64,000 bases of DNA from assembly GCA_029338735.1 (NCBI GenBank), contig JAQYAY010000012.1, positions 32,924 to 96,923 on the forward strand, read 5' to 3'. Below the pieces are notes generated by a model that ran no database searches, was not told the origin of the DNA, and worked only from the letters and a program-made list of their open reading frames with translations. Each line of letters starts with the position of its first letter. Within the stretch, counting starts at the first letter, position 1. The position numbers and the translations under genes are program-made. The DNA is from Lachnospiraceae bacterium (GTDB lineage: Bacteria > Bacillota > Clostridia > Lachnospirales > Lachnospiraceae). Positions 9,083-18,481 of the stretch are shown here, one piece after another.

Positions 9083-9201
9083 ACGATCAATTGTAAACCT
9101 TTTAGTAAAAAAAATCACCTATTTCATGTATCAGCACATATGTTTTGGTATAATTAGACAATTTTTTGCAATCATTTTTGTGAAAACTGTCGGTTTGACT
9201 A

Positions 9202-9230
9202 TTGCGAAATCGCAGAAATCGTATTATACT
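9202..9230 (+). promoter_or_regulatory. Promoter of candidate small RNA
   Basis: -35 TTGCGA (9202-9207), a 17-base spacer and -10 TATACT (9225-9230). The -35 lies in a small inverted repeat, TGCGAAATCGCA, a possible operator. Confidence 0.6.
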
Positions 9231-9236
9231 ATAAGA

Positions 9237-9343
9237 GACTTAAGGAATGAACCCCCTTTAGAATTCCTTAGATCATTTCCCCTTTTATATTTTTATAACC
9301 CCCCTTTTTGAAAGCATCCTTCCCCGGGATGCTTCCTTTTTTT
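9237..9343 (+). ncRNA. Candidate small regulatory RNA with C-rich single-stranded motifs
   Basis: A region of about 105 bases bounded by a promoter (9202-9230) and a strong intrinsic terminator (9312-9343), with no ribosome site and no ORF of note. It starts with a hairpin whose arms are TAAGGAAT (9241-9248) and ATTCCTTA, with ACCCCCTT in its loop. An unstructured AT-rich stretch with a second C-run (AACCCCCC) follows, and the terminator loop has a third (TTCCCC). C-rich loops that can pair with Shine-Dalgarno sequences are a known hallmark of Firmicute trans-acting sRNAs. Alternatively it is a long leader of the flavin reductase gene that ends early; that gene has its own promoter. Confidence 0.5.
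9312..9343 (+). terminator. Intrinsic terminator upstream of the flavin reductase gene
   Basis: Arms AAGCATCC and GGATGCTT with a C-rich loop, followed by CC and seven T. Confidence 0.8.
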
Positions 9344-9350
9344 GCCCGCA

Positions 9351-9379
9351 TTGCAAGATCAATCATTATCGTCTATAAT
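9351..9379 (+). promoter_or_regulatory. Promoter of the flavin reductase gene
   Basis: -35 TTGCAA (9351-9356), a 17-base spacer and a perfect -10 TATAAT (9374-9379), 25 bases before the start codon. Confidence 0.75.
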
Positions 9380-9404
9380 AAACCAATACAAAGGAGGATA
9401 CGAC

Positions 9405-9917
9405 ATGCACGCATTTCAGGAATTAGATATCAGCAACACAGAATTCAATCCATTCCAGCTCATAGGAAAGGACTGGGCTGCTCTTACTACAGAGGCCAAC
9501 GGCAGGACAGACGCCATGACAGTCAGCTGGGGCGGAGTCGGTGTGCTCTGGGGCACGAATGTAGCCACTGTATACGTCCGTCAGAGCCGCTATACCAAAG
9601 AGCTCATAGATGCAGGTGATTATTTTTCACTATCATTCTTCAATCCAGAGGAGCCGAAATACAAGAATGTCCTCAAATACCTCGGTGCTGTATCAGGTCA
9701 CGATGAGGACAAGATCAAGACAGCCGGACTCACCATTGCCCACAAGGACAATATCCCTTACATTGATGACGCCAATATGCTGATTCTCTGCAAGAAGATG
9801 GCATCAATAGAAATGCCCTCTGACAAGCTGCCAGAGGACATCAGGGAGAAGTGGTATGCCGATGGCAATGACCACACTATTTACATAGGTGAGATAAAGG
9901 GACTGTATGCGAGATGA
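9405..9917 (+). CDS. Flavin reductase-like FMN-binding protein
   Basis: 170 residues from the ATG at 9405, set by a perfect AAGGAGG site. It resembles the flavin reductase domain / flavoredoxin family: the start FNPFQLIGKDWAALTT, a TVSWGG-type FMN-loop region (MTVSWGGVGVLWG) and a YTKELID stretch. Such proteins bind FMN and reduce flavins or act as small electron carriers. It is monocistronic. It converges with the PAS gene and their stop codons abut at 9917/9918. The physiological partner is unknown. Confidence 0.85.
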   Translation: MHAFQELDISNTEFNPFQLIGKDWAALTTEANGRTDAMTVSWGGVGVLWGTNVATVYVRQSRYTKELIDAGDYFSLSFFNPEEPKYKNVLKYLGAVSGHDEDKIKTAGLTIAHKDNIPYIDDANMLILCKKMASIEMPSDKLPEDIREKWYADGNDHTIYIGEIKGLYAR

Positions 9918-10637
9918 TCACTCATCCCTGTCTTCAACGATCCCTGTCACATCTACAAATGAACCTACCAGACCTTCGACCTGGCCCTTCTTATCATAGA
10001 GAGGCGATTTGCTGGCAATGATGTCACGCTCGCGGCCCTGGATCAGGTTCTTCGTTTGTACCAGAGTGCTTTCCTCACCGGAGAGCACTTTTTCTTCTTC
10101 ATTTCTGAATTCATCAGGCTCAGGATGCCAGCCCATATCTTCATCAGTCTTGCCGATCACATCCTCTTCACTGTCAAAACCATATGCGTCAAGGAATGCC
10201 TGATTCACACCCACAAAACGACGGTCTTTATCTTTCCAGAATACACCGACCTTGATATTATCAAGGATCTTCTTATAATAGCTGTCATCATACAGCCCGC
10301 CATTCATGTCAGCATATCTGTCAAGTCTGTCAAAAAGACCAGTCACATCTGCATATGTCACATATCTGAGAGTGCAGTGCTTTCTCTTCTGGCTGATCTC
10401 CCTGCCCATATAGACCTTCTTGTCGCCCTCTGGTGAAGAATATCTGATGATAGGCTTGTAACCGTTCACGAAGAATATCTGGAGTTCCTGGAAGGTGATA
10501 TTCATATCAGCAAGCATAGCATCACTTGCAAGCACCACCCTGTCCATGCCGTCTACGATCTGAAAGATCACCAGCATTCCCGGGAACTCTCTTAAGAACT
10601 TTTTCTCCTGTTTATTGAAATGGAATTCGTTTTCCAT
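9918..10637 (-). CDS. PAS domain protein
   Basis: 239 residues with a C-terminal PAS fold (about 120-232) showing the typical VFWKDKDRRFVGVNQAFL core, an IGKTDEDMGW motif and a final GLVGSFVDVTG strand. The N-terminal region (about 10-115) may be a second, diverged PAS-like domain. No GGDEF, kinase or output domain and no membrane segment is present, so it would sense or relay through a partner. The ATG follows an AGGAGA site. It lies just upstream of no other gene on its strand; aspS and hisS lie behind it in the same orientation. Confidence 0.8.
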   Translation of the reverse strand: MENEFHFNKQEKKFLREFPGMLVIFQIVDGMDRVVLASDAMLADMNITFQELQIFFVNGYKPIIRYSSPEGDKKVYMGREISQKRKHCTLRYVTYADVTGLFDRLDRYADMNGGLYDDSYYKKILDNIKVGVFWKDKDRRFVGVNQAFLDAYGFDSEEDVIGKTDEDMGWHPEPDEFRNEEEKVLSGEESTLVQTKNLIQGRERDIIASKSPLYDKKGQVEGLVGSFVDVTGIVEDRDE

Positions 10638-10658
10638 ATCCGTCTCCTATTCTTATTC

Positions 10659-12440
10659 TTATTCTGTAACGTCTGTCACCTGGATGTGAAGCTCTTTGAG
10701 CTGTGCATCTGTTACCTTTCCTGGGGCGCCCATCATCAGATCGGCTGCATTCTTGTTCATAGGGAATGGAATGATCTCACGGATTGAATCCTCTCCTGCA
10801 AGAAGCATTACCATACGGTCGATTCCAGGAGCAATTCCTGCATGTGGGGGTGCTCCGTAACTGAATGCATTGTAGAGTGCAGGGAACTTCTGCTGAACAT
10901 CTCTCTCTGTGAGTCTCACGAGCTCGAATGCCTTGACCATGATCTCAGGATCGTGGTTTCTGACAGCTCCTGATGAGAGCTCGACGCCATTTACGACAAG
11001 ATCATACTGGTCTGCCATGATAGTCAGAGGATCGATCTCGCCTCTCTCTGCCTTCTCAAGCGTCTCAAGACCACCCTTCGGCATTGAGAACGGATTGTGA
11101 CAGAACTCGAGCTCTCCTGATTCCTCACCTATCTCATACATCGGGAAGTCTACGATCCATAAGAACTGATACTGCTCTTTGTCCATATGTCCCGGAAGGC
11201 GGGCACCAAATGTCTTGATGACTGATCCGATTGTCTTCTGAGCCTGGCTCTTCTTGCCAGCTGAGAGAACTACGAGTGTATTCTCATGCAGATCAAGTGC
11301 TTCCTTTATCTTGTCAGCAGCCGGCTTTACGAACTTCGCGATGCCGCCGACGATCTCGCCGTTCTCGTCTATTCTGAACCAGTATGGCTTGGCACCACTG
11401 ATCACTTCTACATCATCACAGCCCTTGTCAATGAACTTCCTGCTCTCATGGAAATCTGTAATGACACAGGCCTTTACTACTGCATCTTCTGCATCGAAAG
11501 GTCCGAATCCGAGTCCCTTCATCAGGTCAGTAGCATCTGTGGCTGTCAGATCTATACGCAGGTCAGGCTTGTCGGTTCCATACTTCTCAAGAGCTGTCAG
11601 ATATGGGATCCTGACGAATGGAGCCTTTGTTGAACGGTCATATGTACCGAACTTCTCGAATACAGGCGGGAGCACATCCTCCATTACATCGAAGACATCC
11701 TCCTGTGTGGCAAATGCCATCTCCATATCGAGCTGATAGAACTCACCTGGTGATCTGTCTCCTCTGGCATCCTCATCACGGAAGCATGGTGCTATCTGGA
11801 AATATCTGTCGATTCCTGATACCATGAGCAGCTGCTTGAACTGCTGAGGAGCCTGCGGCAGAGCATAGAACTCACCCGGATGCTTACGAGCTGGAACGAG
11901 ATAGTCCCTTGCTCCCTCAGGTGATGATGCTGTGAGGATAGGAGTTGTAATCTCCATGAATCCATGATCCTCCATGGACTGACGGAGAGCCTTTATTACC
12001 TGACTCCTTAAGATTATATTTTTCTTAACCTCAGGATTTCTGAGATCAAGATATCTGTACTTGAGTCTGACACTCTCATCGGCCTCACGGCTGTGATTGA
12101 TCTCGAATGGAAGTGCCTCATGAGTACACTTTCCGAGTACTGTGACCTTTTCAGGTACTACTTCGATATCTCCGGTTGCAAGCTTCGGGTTCTTGGAGCT
12201 TCTCTCCCTTACCGTTCCCTCAACCTGAATAGTGGATTCCTTGTTGATTGCCTTGAAGGCATTTACCATTTCTTCTGTATCTGCCGTGATCTGTGTCGTA
12301 CCATAGAAATCCCGCAGTACGATGAATGACAGATTGGATCCGACCTCACGGTCGTTCTCAAGCCATCCACACAGAGTGACTTTTTTTCCTGCATCTCCTA
12401 TTCTTAGTTCGCCACAATTATTAGTCCGTGACTGTGTCAT
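10659..12440 (-). CDS. aspS: Aspartate--tRNA ligase
   Basis: 593-residue class IIb aminoacyl-tRNA synthetase of bacterial length. It has an N-terminal OB anticodon-binding domain (about 1-110), a catalytic core with motif 2 FRDEDARGDRSPGEFYQLD, an inserted GAD-type domain (about 290-410) and motif 3 GIAPGIDRMVML. Motif 2 departs from the common bacterial form (ADRQPEFTQID): it reads GDRSPGEFYQLD, a variant AspRS lineage found in some anaerobes (recollection, not checked). The start codon lies inside the end of hisS (20-base overlap) with GGAG 7 bases upstream, so it is translationally coupled to hisS. Confidence 0.95.
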   Translation of the reverse strand: MTQSRTNNCGELRIGDAGKKVTLCGWLENDREVGSNLSFIVLRDFYGTTQITADTEEMVNAFKAINKESTIQVEGTVRERSSKNPKLATGDIEVVPEKVTVLGKCTHEALPFEINHSREADESVRLKYRYLDLRNPEVKKNIILRSQVIKALRQSMEDHGFMEITTPILTASSPEGARDYLVPARKHPGEFYALPQAPQQFKQLLMVSGIDRYFQIAPCFRDEDARGDRSPGEFYQLDMEMAFATQEDVFDVMEDVLPPVFEKFGTYDRSTKAPFVRIPYLTALEKYGTDKPDLRIDLTATDATDLMKGLGFGPFDAEDAVVKACVITDFHESRKFIDKGCDDVEVISGAKPYWFRIDENGEIVGGIAKFVKPAADKIKEALDLHENTLVVLSAGKKSQAQKTIGSVIKTFGARLPGHMDKEQYQFLWIVDFPMYEIGEESGELEFCHNPFSMPKGGLETLEKAERGEIDPLTIMADQYDLVVNGVELSSGAVRNHDPEIMVKAFELVRLTERDVQQKFPALYNAFSYGAPPHAGIAPGIDRMVMLLAGEDSIREIIPFPMNKNAADLMMGAPGKVTDAQLKELHIQVTDVTE

Positions 12441-13689
12441 TGTAAAACTCCTTTATCTCTGTATATCCTGAATCAGTTAAGCCCTGCTTCTGGAACTTTT
12501 TATTCTTCTTCATCTTCTCGATAAGTACCGTCTGGCCCTGACTTCTGAGCTCATTTGCCTGCTTTATGACTGATGATAGCTTGTAGCCATCGAGCTTCTT
12601 GTCGATCAGGAAAGCGGTCTTAGGCTTCTGTGGTATCTGGAAATCATGCTCGAGAAGAAGCATGATGATACGCTCGAATCCGATCGAGAATCCGCAAGCT
12701 GGTACATCATGTCCTGCAAAACGGCCAACCATGTGATCGTATCTGCCGCCGCCTCCGCAGCTGCCACCGAACTCAGGAATTGCTATCTCAAAGATCGTGC
12801 CTGTGTAGTATCCCATTCCACGAACAAGCGTAGGATCAAATACCAGCTCGAAGTCTGCAGTCTTGCACTCATTGACGCTTTCTGCAATCTCTTTCATCGA
12901 ATCTGCGACTTCAGGATCGAGCTTGTCACCGATGATCGAAACAAGGGTATCAACGCCGTCCTTTACATCCTTCTTGTCTTTTAACTGGTTGAAAATATCG
13001 AGATATTTGTCTACTGCTGCAGCATCGAAGCCCTCATCGATGAGCTCTTCTTTTACTCCGTCAAGTCCGATCTTGTCCATCTTGTCGAGAGTGATAAAGA
13101 GGATATCGAATCTGTCCTCATCAAAGCCGCAGTACTCTGCCATGGCCTTCAGGATCCTTCTCTCATTGATCCTGATCTCGAAGCCATGGAATCCGATCCT
13201 GTCAAGGCAGGTGGTCGTAGCCAGGATCAGCTCTATCTCAGCGAGGTCTGATGGCTCACCTAATATATCGATATCACACTGGGTGAACTGTCTGTATCTG
13301 CCCCTCTGCGGTCTGTCTGCTCTCCATACATTTCCTATCTGAAGTGCCTTGAACGGAGATGGCAGGTCATTCTCATTATTTGCATAGAATCTCGAAAGAG
13401 GAAGTGTAAGGTCATATCTGAGACCCATATCTGAAACATCGAGATCTGTCTTTGCATTCTCTAAATGGAGCTTCTCGCCTCTCTTCAGTACCTTGAAGAT
13501 CAGCTTCTCATTCTCACCGCCCTGATTGCTCGTCAGATTCCTGATGTCTTCCATGCACGGTGTCTCTATCGGCGTAAATCCGAAGCTCCTGTAAGTATCT
13601 TTGATGATGCCGGTCACATAATCCCTGATTTCCATCTCACGAGGGAGTATGTCCTTCATTCCGTTAACCGGCTTTTTCTTTAATGCCAT
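12421..13689 (-). CDS. hisS: Histidine--tRNA ligase
   Basis: 422-residue class IIa synthetase. It opens with PVNGMKDILPREM, followed by the motif 2 region NVWRADRPQRGRYRQFTQCD, the histidine-binding motif GMGYYTGTIFEIA, GGGGRYD, and a C-terminal anticodon-binding domain. It is the first gene of a hisS-aspS operon with an AGGAGG site. No T-box leader fits in the 36 bases upstream before the YwaF-like gene end. Confidence 0.96.
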   Translation of the reverse strand: MALKKKPVNGMKDILPREMEIRDYVTGIIKDTYRSFGFTPIETPCMEDIRNLTSNQGGENEKLIFKVLKRGEKLHLENAKTDLDVSDMGLRYDLTLPLSRFYANNENDLPSPFKALQIGNVWRADRPQRGRYRQFTQCDIDILGEPSDLAEIELILATTTCLDRIGFHGFEIRINERRILKAMAEYCGFDEDRFDILFITLDKMDKIGLDGVKEELIDEGFDAAAVDKYLDIFNQLKDKKDVKDGVDTLVSIIGDKLDPEVADSMKEIAESVNECKTADFELVFDPTLVRGMGYYTGTIFEIAIPEFGGSCGGGGRYDHMVGRFAGHDVPACGFSIGFERIIMLLLEHDFQIPQKPKTAFLIDKKLDGYKLSSVIKQANELRSQGQTVLIEKMKKNKKFQKQGLTDSGYTEIKEFYNDTVTD

Positions 13690-13725
13690 TATCTTTCCTC
13701 CTGAACATTAATCCATACTATTCTA

Positions 13726-14496
13726 TTACATTTTGGGCAAAAAAGAAACATCTTTTTTCCTTATGGCATGAATGACCTCAAACGGCACATAGATCACAAG
13801 CATTACAAGAGCTGCCATTACCGCATACCCGAGCAGATATCCGGGATTTCCCATAAAAGAAAAAAGCCATGACAGCGGCGTTCCTTCCGGTGGCCAGTTC
13901 ACAAACATATAGTTGCACCTGAAGCGCCTGTCAAATACATAGATTGGCGGAACTATCACGCCCAGGAATACAGCTTCATACCAGATGTGATAAATACGAG
14001 GACTGACTCTGTGATCTATAAGTAGCAGGACTGAATAGAGCACCAGCAGTTCATGCCACAGATATCCATACATATTGAAAAAATTCCATACCGGATACAG
14101 AGTCCAGTCTGGCAAGAGCAGCGCAAATACAGAGCCTGGAGCCAGAAGAATCACGGCAATCTCTCCAAAAAAGCTCCTTGCCTTTTCAGACGGCAGGAAT
14201 GATGCCAGCAGATAGTCATATACTGCCAGACCGCACAGATGCAGTGGCAGCATGCCGATATTTGCATGATGCAGTGAAAAAAGCACTATCCACTTTGAAG
14301 CCTCCATGCATAACAGAAAAACAGGTATAGCCAAAAGAATTCGGTCCCTGTTTTTTTCATCCTGCTTTACGAAAAAGAATCCGATCACGGCCATCAGCAC
14401 CGCAACTGTCAGAAGACAGGCAAAATGCTTCGCAGAAAATATCTGATACCCGGCCCCGGCGGGTATATCATCTTCATAAGTAAAGAACGGTATCAT
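13726..14496 (-). CDS. YwaF-like (TIGR02206) integral membrane protein
   Basis: 256 residues with about seven hydrophobic segments, typical of the YwaF/TIGR02206 family of Firmicute membrane proteins of unknown function. Family-type features are the N-terminal SAKHFACLLTV, the HLCGLAVYD stretch in the third segment and NFFNMYGYLWHEL. It diverges from the phosphoesterase gene. Confidence 0.75.
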   Translation of the reverse strand: MIPFFTYEDDIPAGAGYQIFSAKHFACLLTVAVLMAVIGFFFVKQDEKNRDRILLAIPVFLLCMEASKWIVLFSLHHANIGMLPLHLCGLAVYDYLLASFLPSEKARSFFGEIAVILLAPGSVFALLLPDWTLYPVWNFFNMYGYLWHELLVLYSVLLLIDHRVSPRIYHIWYEAVFLGVIVPPIYVFDRRFRCNYMFVNWPPEGTPLSWLFSFMGNPGYLLGYAVMAALVMLVIYVPFEVIHAIRKKDVSFLPKM

Positions 14497-14497
14497 C

Positions 14498-14526
14498 TTT
14501 CAATTCCTTTCGGATTTGATTATAAT
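14498..14526 (+). promoter_or_regulatory. Promoter of the metallophosphoesterase gene
   Basis: -35 TTTCAA (14498-14503), a 17-base spacer and -10 TATAAT (14521-14526). The -35 begins 2 bases from the start codon of the divergent membrane-protein gene. Confidence 0.6.
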
Positions 14527-14557
14527 GTTTACTGATTTTATTATCAAGGAGAAAGAT

Positions 14558-15304
14558 ATGGCTTTATATGCTCTTGGCGATCTGCATCTGTCATTCAGCA
14601 ATCCTGAGAAGTCTCAGGAACGCTTCGGAAAGATATGGCATGATCATGAATGGAAGGCAGAAAAGAATATTGAAAAGCTGGTAAAACCTGAGGATACGAT
14701 AGTTCTGACAGGTGACCATTCCTGGGGTAACAATCTGGTCCAGTGCAAAAGAGACCTCGATTTCATTGAAGCTTTCCCCGGCAGGAAAATCCTGTTGCGT
14801 GGCAATCACGATCATTTCTGGGAAGCAAACAAGACCCAGAAGCTCAATGATATCTTCGATGGAAGACTATTTTTTCTGCAGAACAATTTCTATTCTTACA
14901 AGGATTATGCCCTCGTAGGAACCAAGGGATTCTGCTTCGAGGGGCCATTTTACGTAGACAGAAGAAACGGAATGATCACCGGATACGACAAGGATGCCTA
15001 TGAGCATTCACTTGTGCTTGTGGAGCGCGAAAAAAAGCGGCTCATGACAGGCATTGATGCCGCCAGAGCCGCCGGGTTCACGAAATTCATTATTTTCCTT
15101 CACTATCCTCCGACATCAGTCATCCAGACTGAATCGGTCTTCACTCAGATTGCAGAGGAAATCGGTGCAGAGCAGGTCATCTATTCACATAGCCATGGAA
15201 AAGAGAGGTTCCATGACAGCATTCAGGGCAGATACCATGGTGTGAAGTACTCACTGGTATCCGGAGACTATCTGAATTTCAAACCCATCAGAGTCCTGAA
15301 ATGA
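14558..15304 (+). CDS. Calcineurin-like metallophosphoesterase
   Basis: 248 residues from the ATG at 14558, set by the AAGGAGA site; the frame extends upstream without such a site. The metal-ligand series of the family is complete: ALGDLHLS (Asp, His), LTGDHSW (Asp), RGNHDHFW (Asn, His), FLHYPP (His) and SHSHG (His-x-His). It is most like the predicted cytosolic phosphohydrolases of Firmicutes. The substrate is unknown. Confidence 0.88.
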   Translation: MALYALGDLHLSFSNPEKSQERFGKIWHDHEWKAEKNIEKLVKPEDTIVLTGDHSWGNNLVQCKRDLDFIEAFPGRKILLRGNHDHFWEANKTQKLNDIFDGRLFFLQNNFYSYKDYALVGTKGFCFEGPFYVDRRNGMITGYDKDAYEHSLVLVEREKKRLMTGIDAARAAGFTKFIIFLHYPPTSVIQTESVFTQIAEEIGAEQVIYSHSHGKERFHDSIQGRYHGVKYSLVSGDYLNFKPIRVLK

Positions 15305-15308
15305 CTGG

Positions 15309-16277
15309 TCAGTCCAGAAACTCAAATAGCCTTGTATAGAAATCTATTATCGTATCATACTTATCTGAGAAGATCTCATGATGGGAATCCGGATAGCGTA
15401 CGATCTGCACATTCTGTGCCTTCTTCGCAAATTCATCCTGCGCCTTCGGCTCCACTGCTTGGTCAGCACCGGCCTGAAACAGAAGAACCGGAGTTTTTAT
15501 TTCAGATGCATGTTTCATGAGCTTTTTATCAGCTTTAAAGGAAGCGTCCATCCAGCCATATGTCGCGCAGAAAGTCTGGTAATGACTGTCTGATACATCA
15601 TGCCTTCTCACATACCTGTATCTGCATTTCGACACGGCACGCTGTTCATTGAATTCATCATGACTGGCATCGAATCTGTGCTGACCAGGCCCCGGAGTCT
15701 TCATGAGGCGGCGTCTGTGTGCGTAGAACATGACACCATGCACCACTGCCCATGGAATCCCGCCTGTCTGGATCTGAAGCATAGGCGATGTCATGACTGC
15801 CTTCGCATATATATCAGGATATTTTTCCATGAGAAGTGCAGACACGGCTCCACCCATTGAAAAAGAAAACAGATACAGCGGCTTTCTGTAGAGCTTGTCA
15901 CGGACTATCCTGTCATAAAACGCCTTTGCGTCATCTACATACTGGTCATAGCTGTCCACATAGACATAATCATTCTGATCCACGAAACGCTGGGAATATC
16001 CATGCCCCCTCATTTCAAGGAAGAAAAATGCATACCCCTGTGAATAGAAATAACAGGCCATTTCATGATACTTCGGAAAGCCTTCGCAGAACCCATGAAG
16101 CATCTGTATATTGGCCTTGTGATTCTTCGGAATCGCATAAAAATAGCTGAGCTCTGTTCCGTCAAAGCTCTTAAAAGTGCCATGATGCACTGACTCTTTC
16201 AGCCACTTTGCAACTGTCGTATTCATGAATTCATCGTAGCTATCCTCATTTACGACGAGTTCCCTGATATCAGTCAT
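15309..16277 (-). CDS. Alpha/beta hydrolase, monoacylglycerol lipase / lysophospholipase-like
   Basis: 322 residues from the ATG at 16277, set by AAGGAG. Serine hydrolase fold with the oxyanion-side segment MLHGFCEGFPKYHE, nucleophile elbow FSFSMGGAV, Asp in FQAGADQAV and His in PDSHHEIF. The lid and the SFDGTELSYFYA start match the lysophospholipase (Hydrolase_4) group, which deacylates monoglycerides or lysophospholipids. No signal peptide, so it is cytoplasmic. Confidence 0.87.
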   Translation of the reverse strand: MTDIRELVVNEDSYDEFMNTTVAKWLKESVHHGTFKSFDGTELSYFYAIPKNHKANIQMLHGFCEGFPKYHEMACYFYSQGYAFFFLEMRGHGYSQRFVDQNDYVYVDSYDQYVDDAKAFYDRIVRDKLYRKPLYLFSFSMGGAVSALLMEKYPDIYAKAVMTSPMLQIQTGGIPWAVVHGVMFYAHRRRLMKTPGPGQHRFDASHDEFNEQRAVSKCRYRYVRRHDVSDSHYQTFCATYGWMDASFKADKKLMKHASEIKTPVLLFQAGADQAVEPKAQDEFAKKAQNVQIVRYPDSHHEIFSDKYDTIIDFYTRLFEFLD

Positions 16278-16345
16278 ATGATTCTCCTTATCCAACAAGC
16301 CACTTGTGCTCTTTTACAGAATACAGGGGAAATCCGTAAAATAAA

Positions 16346-17560
16346 TTACAGTGTCCTGAATCTCTCAAGTGCTGCCTTGGTATTCTCGTGAGTACCAAAG
16401 GCTGTCAGGCGGAAGTATCCTTCTCCTGAAGGTCCGAATCCTGAACCCGGAGTTCCGACAACATTGGCCTTGTCGAGAAGATAATCGAAGAATTCCCAGC
16501 TAGTCATCTTGTCAGGAGTCTTCATCCAGATATACGGAGCATCCACGCCGCCGTAGCAGGTGAATCCTGCTGCTGTGAGTCCCTCACGGATCATGCGGGC
16601 ATTCTCCATGTAGTAGCCTACCAGCTCATCGACTTCCTTCTGGCCTTCCTCTGTATAGATAGCCTCACCTGCACGCTGCACGATGTAAGGTGCGCCATTG
16701 AACTTCGTTCCGTGACGACGTGCCCACATATCATGAAGAGAAGCATCTCCGCTCTTAAGAGTCTTCGGAACCACTGTGAATCCAAGACGAAGTCCTGTGA
16801 ATCCGGCTGTCTTCGAGAATGATCTGATCTCTATGCAGCAGTTTTTCGCACCGTCACACTCATAGATAGAATGTGGTACATCCGGTGTTGAAATATAATG
16901 CTCATAGGCTGCATCAAAAATAATGATCGAGCCCTTTTTATTTGCATAGTCTACCCACTTCTGGAGCTCATCCTTCCTGAGGGTTGTTCCTGTCGGGTTG
17001 TTCGGCAGACACAGATAGATGATATCCGGTGTCTCCTTCGGAAGCTCAGGGACAAAACCGTTCTCTGCTGTTGATGGCATATAGATCACATTGTCCCACA
17101 TCTCTGTATGAGGATCATAGTTGCCGCAACGGCCTGCCATGACATTTGAATCCACATATACCGGATATACCGGGTCTGTCACTGCAATTCTATTATCCTC
17201 TGAGAAGAGTTCCTGGATATTTCCTGAGTCACTCTTGGCGCCGTCTGATACAAAGATCTCATCTGGTGCTATATCACAGCCTCTGTCCTGATAATCATGC
17301 TTTGCGATCGCATTGCGCAGGAAATCATATCCGAGATCCGGTGCATATCCACGGAAGGTGGCTGCATCTGCCTGCTCATCTACTGCCTTGTGAAGTGCAT
17401 CAATCACTACCTTCGGCAGCGGCTGCGTCACATCGCCGATTCCGAGACGGATGATCTCCTTGTCAGGATTGGCTTCCTGATATGCTGCTACCTTCTTCGC
17501 GATAGTGGAAAAAAGATAGCTGCCGGGTAACTTTAGATAATTGGTATTGACTTGGTACAT
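16346..17560 (-). CDS. dapL: LL-diaminopimelate aminotransferase
   Basis: 404-residue PLP enzyme that converts tetrahydrodipicolinate directly to LL-diaminopimelate, with glutamate as amino donor, for lysine and peptidoglycan. Diagnostic segments are the start MYQVNTNYLKLPGSYLF, RLGIGDVTQPLP, VSDGAKSDSGN and the PLP-lysine motif SFSKTAGFTGLRLG. It is followed in biosynthetic logic, and preceded in the operon, by dapF: dapF ends 10 bases before its start. AAGGAG site present. Confidence 0.96.
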   Translation of the reverse strand: MYQVNTNYLKLPGSYLFSTIAKKVAAYQEANPDKEIIRLGIGDVTQPLPKVVIDALHKAVDEQADAATFRGYAPDLGYDFLRNAIAKHDYQDRGCDIAPDEIFVSDGAKSDSGNIQELFSEDNRIAVTDPVYPVYVDSNVMAGRCGNYDPHTEMWDNVIYMPSTAENGFVPELPKETPDIIYLCLPNNPTGTTLRKDELQKWVDYANKKGSIIIFDAAYEHYISTPDVPHSIYECDGAKNCCIEIRSFSKTAGFTGLRLGFTVVPKTLKSGDASLHDMWARRHGTKFNGAPYIVQRAGEAIYTEEGQKEVDELVGYYMENARMIREGLTAAGFTCYGGVDAPYIWMKTPDKMTSWEFFDYLLDKANVVGTPGSGFGPSGEGYFRLTAFGTHENTKAALERFRTL

Positions 17561-17570
17561 GTAAAACTCC

Positions 17571-18464
17571 TTACTTTTTTGGTTCGTATATCTTCACATC
17601 ATCCTTCTCGAATGATTCCGGTATATCAATATGTCCTGTATAGACTGTTGTTGCCGGGCCTTTGAGGAAGACGGTGTCCTTATCCCTGTCATAATGAACT
17701 ACGAGGTCGCCGCCTAAGAGATGTATCGTGACCTCATCATCTGTATAGCCATTGATGACTGCTGCTACGGCTGTCGCGCAGGCGCCTGTACCGCAGGCCA
17801 TTGTCTCTCCGCTGCCTCGCTCCCAGACTCTCATACGGATATTTTTACGATCAAGGATATTGGCGAATTCTGTATTGATCCTCTGTGGGAAAGTCGGATG
17901 ATTCTCGAACAGTGGCCCGATATGCGGCAGATCGAGTGTCCTTGTATCCTCATCTGTGAAGATGACACAATGTGGATTGCCCATTGATACACAGGTCACA
18001 CGAAAGATATTGCCATCGACCTCCATCGGCTCATTGACCATCTGCTCCTTTGGAAAAGTAACCGGTATCTTCGATGCCGTAAGAATCGGTGATCCCATAT
18101 CCACAAGAACTGTATCTACCCTGTCATCCTTTATGGTGAGCTCAAGTGTCTTGATTCCTGCAAGCGTCTCTACCGTGATCTCTGTCTTGTCTGTGAGACC
18201 ATTGTCATAGACGTACTTTGCGACACATCTGATGCCGTTTCCGCACATCTCACCCTTGGAACCGTCGGCATTGTACATATCCATCTGGAAGTCTGCTACC
18301 TTGCTCTTCTTGATGAGAATAAGTCCATCTGATCCGATCCCGAAATGCCTGTCACTTACGAATCTTGCAACCGCAGGTGCATCATCAATATCACGCTCAG
18401 TACAGTCTACATATACATAATCATTGCCTGTACCATGCATTTTTGTAAAATCAAACGAAGTCAT
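17571..18464 (-). CDS. dapF: Diaminopimelate epimerase
   Basis: 297 residues from the ATG at 18464 (AAGGAG site 9 bases upstream). PLP-independent epimerase making meso-diaminopimelate from the LL form. The two catalytic cysteines are in GEMCGNGIRC and ETMACGTGACA, and the start FTKMHGTGNDYVYVD is typical. It lies between hisA and dapL in one operon, acting directly after DapL. Confidence 0.96.
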   Translation of the reverse strand: MTSFDFTKMHGTGNDYVYVDCTERDIDDAPAVARFVSDRHFGIGSDGLILIKKSKVADFQMDMYNADGSKGEMCGNGIRCVAKYVYDNGLTDKTEITVETLAGIKTLELTIKDDRVDTVLVDMGSPILTASKIPVTFPKEQMVNEPMEVDGNIFRVTCVSMGNPHCVIFTDEDTRTLDLPHIGPLFENHPTFPQRINTEFANILDRKNIRMRVWERGSGETMACGTGACATAVAAVINGYTDDEVTIHLLGGDLVVHYDRDKDTVFLKGPATTVYTGHIDIPESFEKDDVKIYEPKK

Positions 18465-18481
18465 AAAAATCACTCCTTAAT

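Noticed and set aside
12863..13342. A 159-codon plus-strand frame antisense to hisS (and similar at 11254-11736 in aspS)
   Set aside because: Lies wholly opposite a well-recognised synthetase, Ser-rich low-complexity translation; shadow.
13690..13725. A T-box leader for hisS-aspS
   Set aside because: Only 36 bases separate hisS from the next gene; no T-box sequence or terminator is visible.
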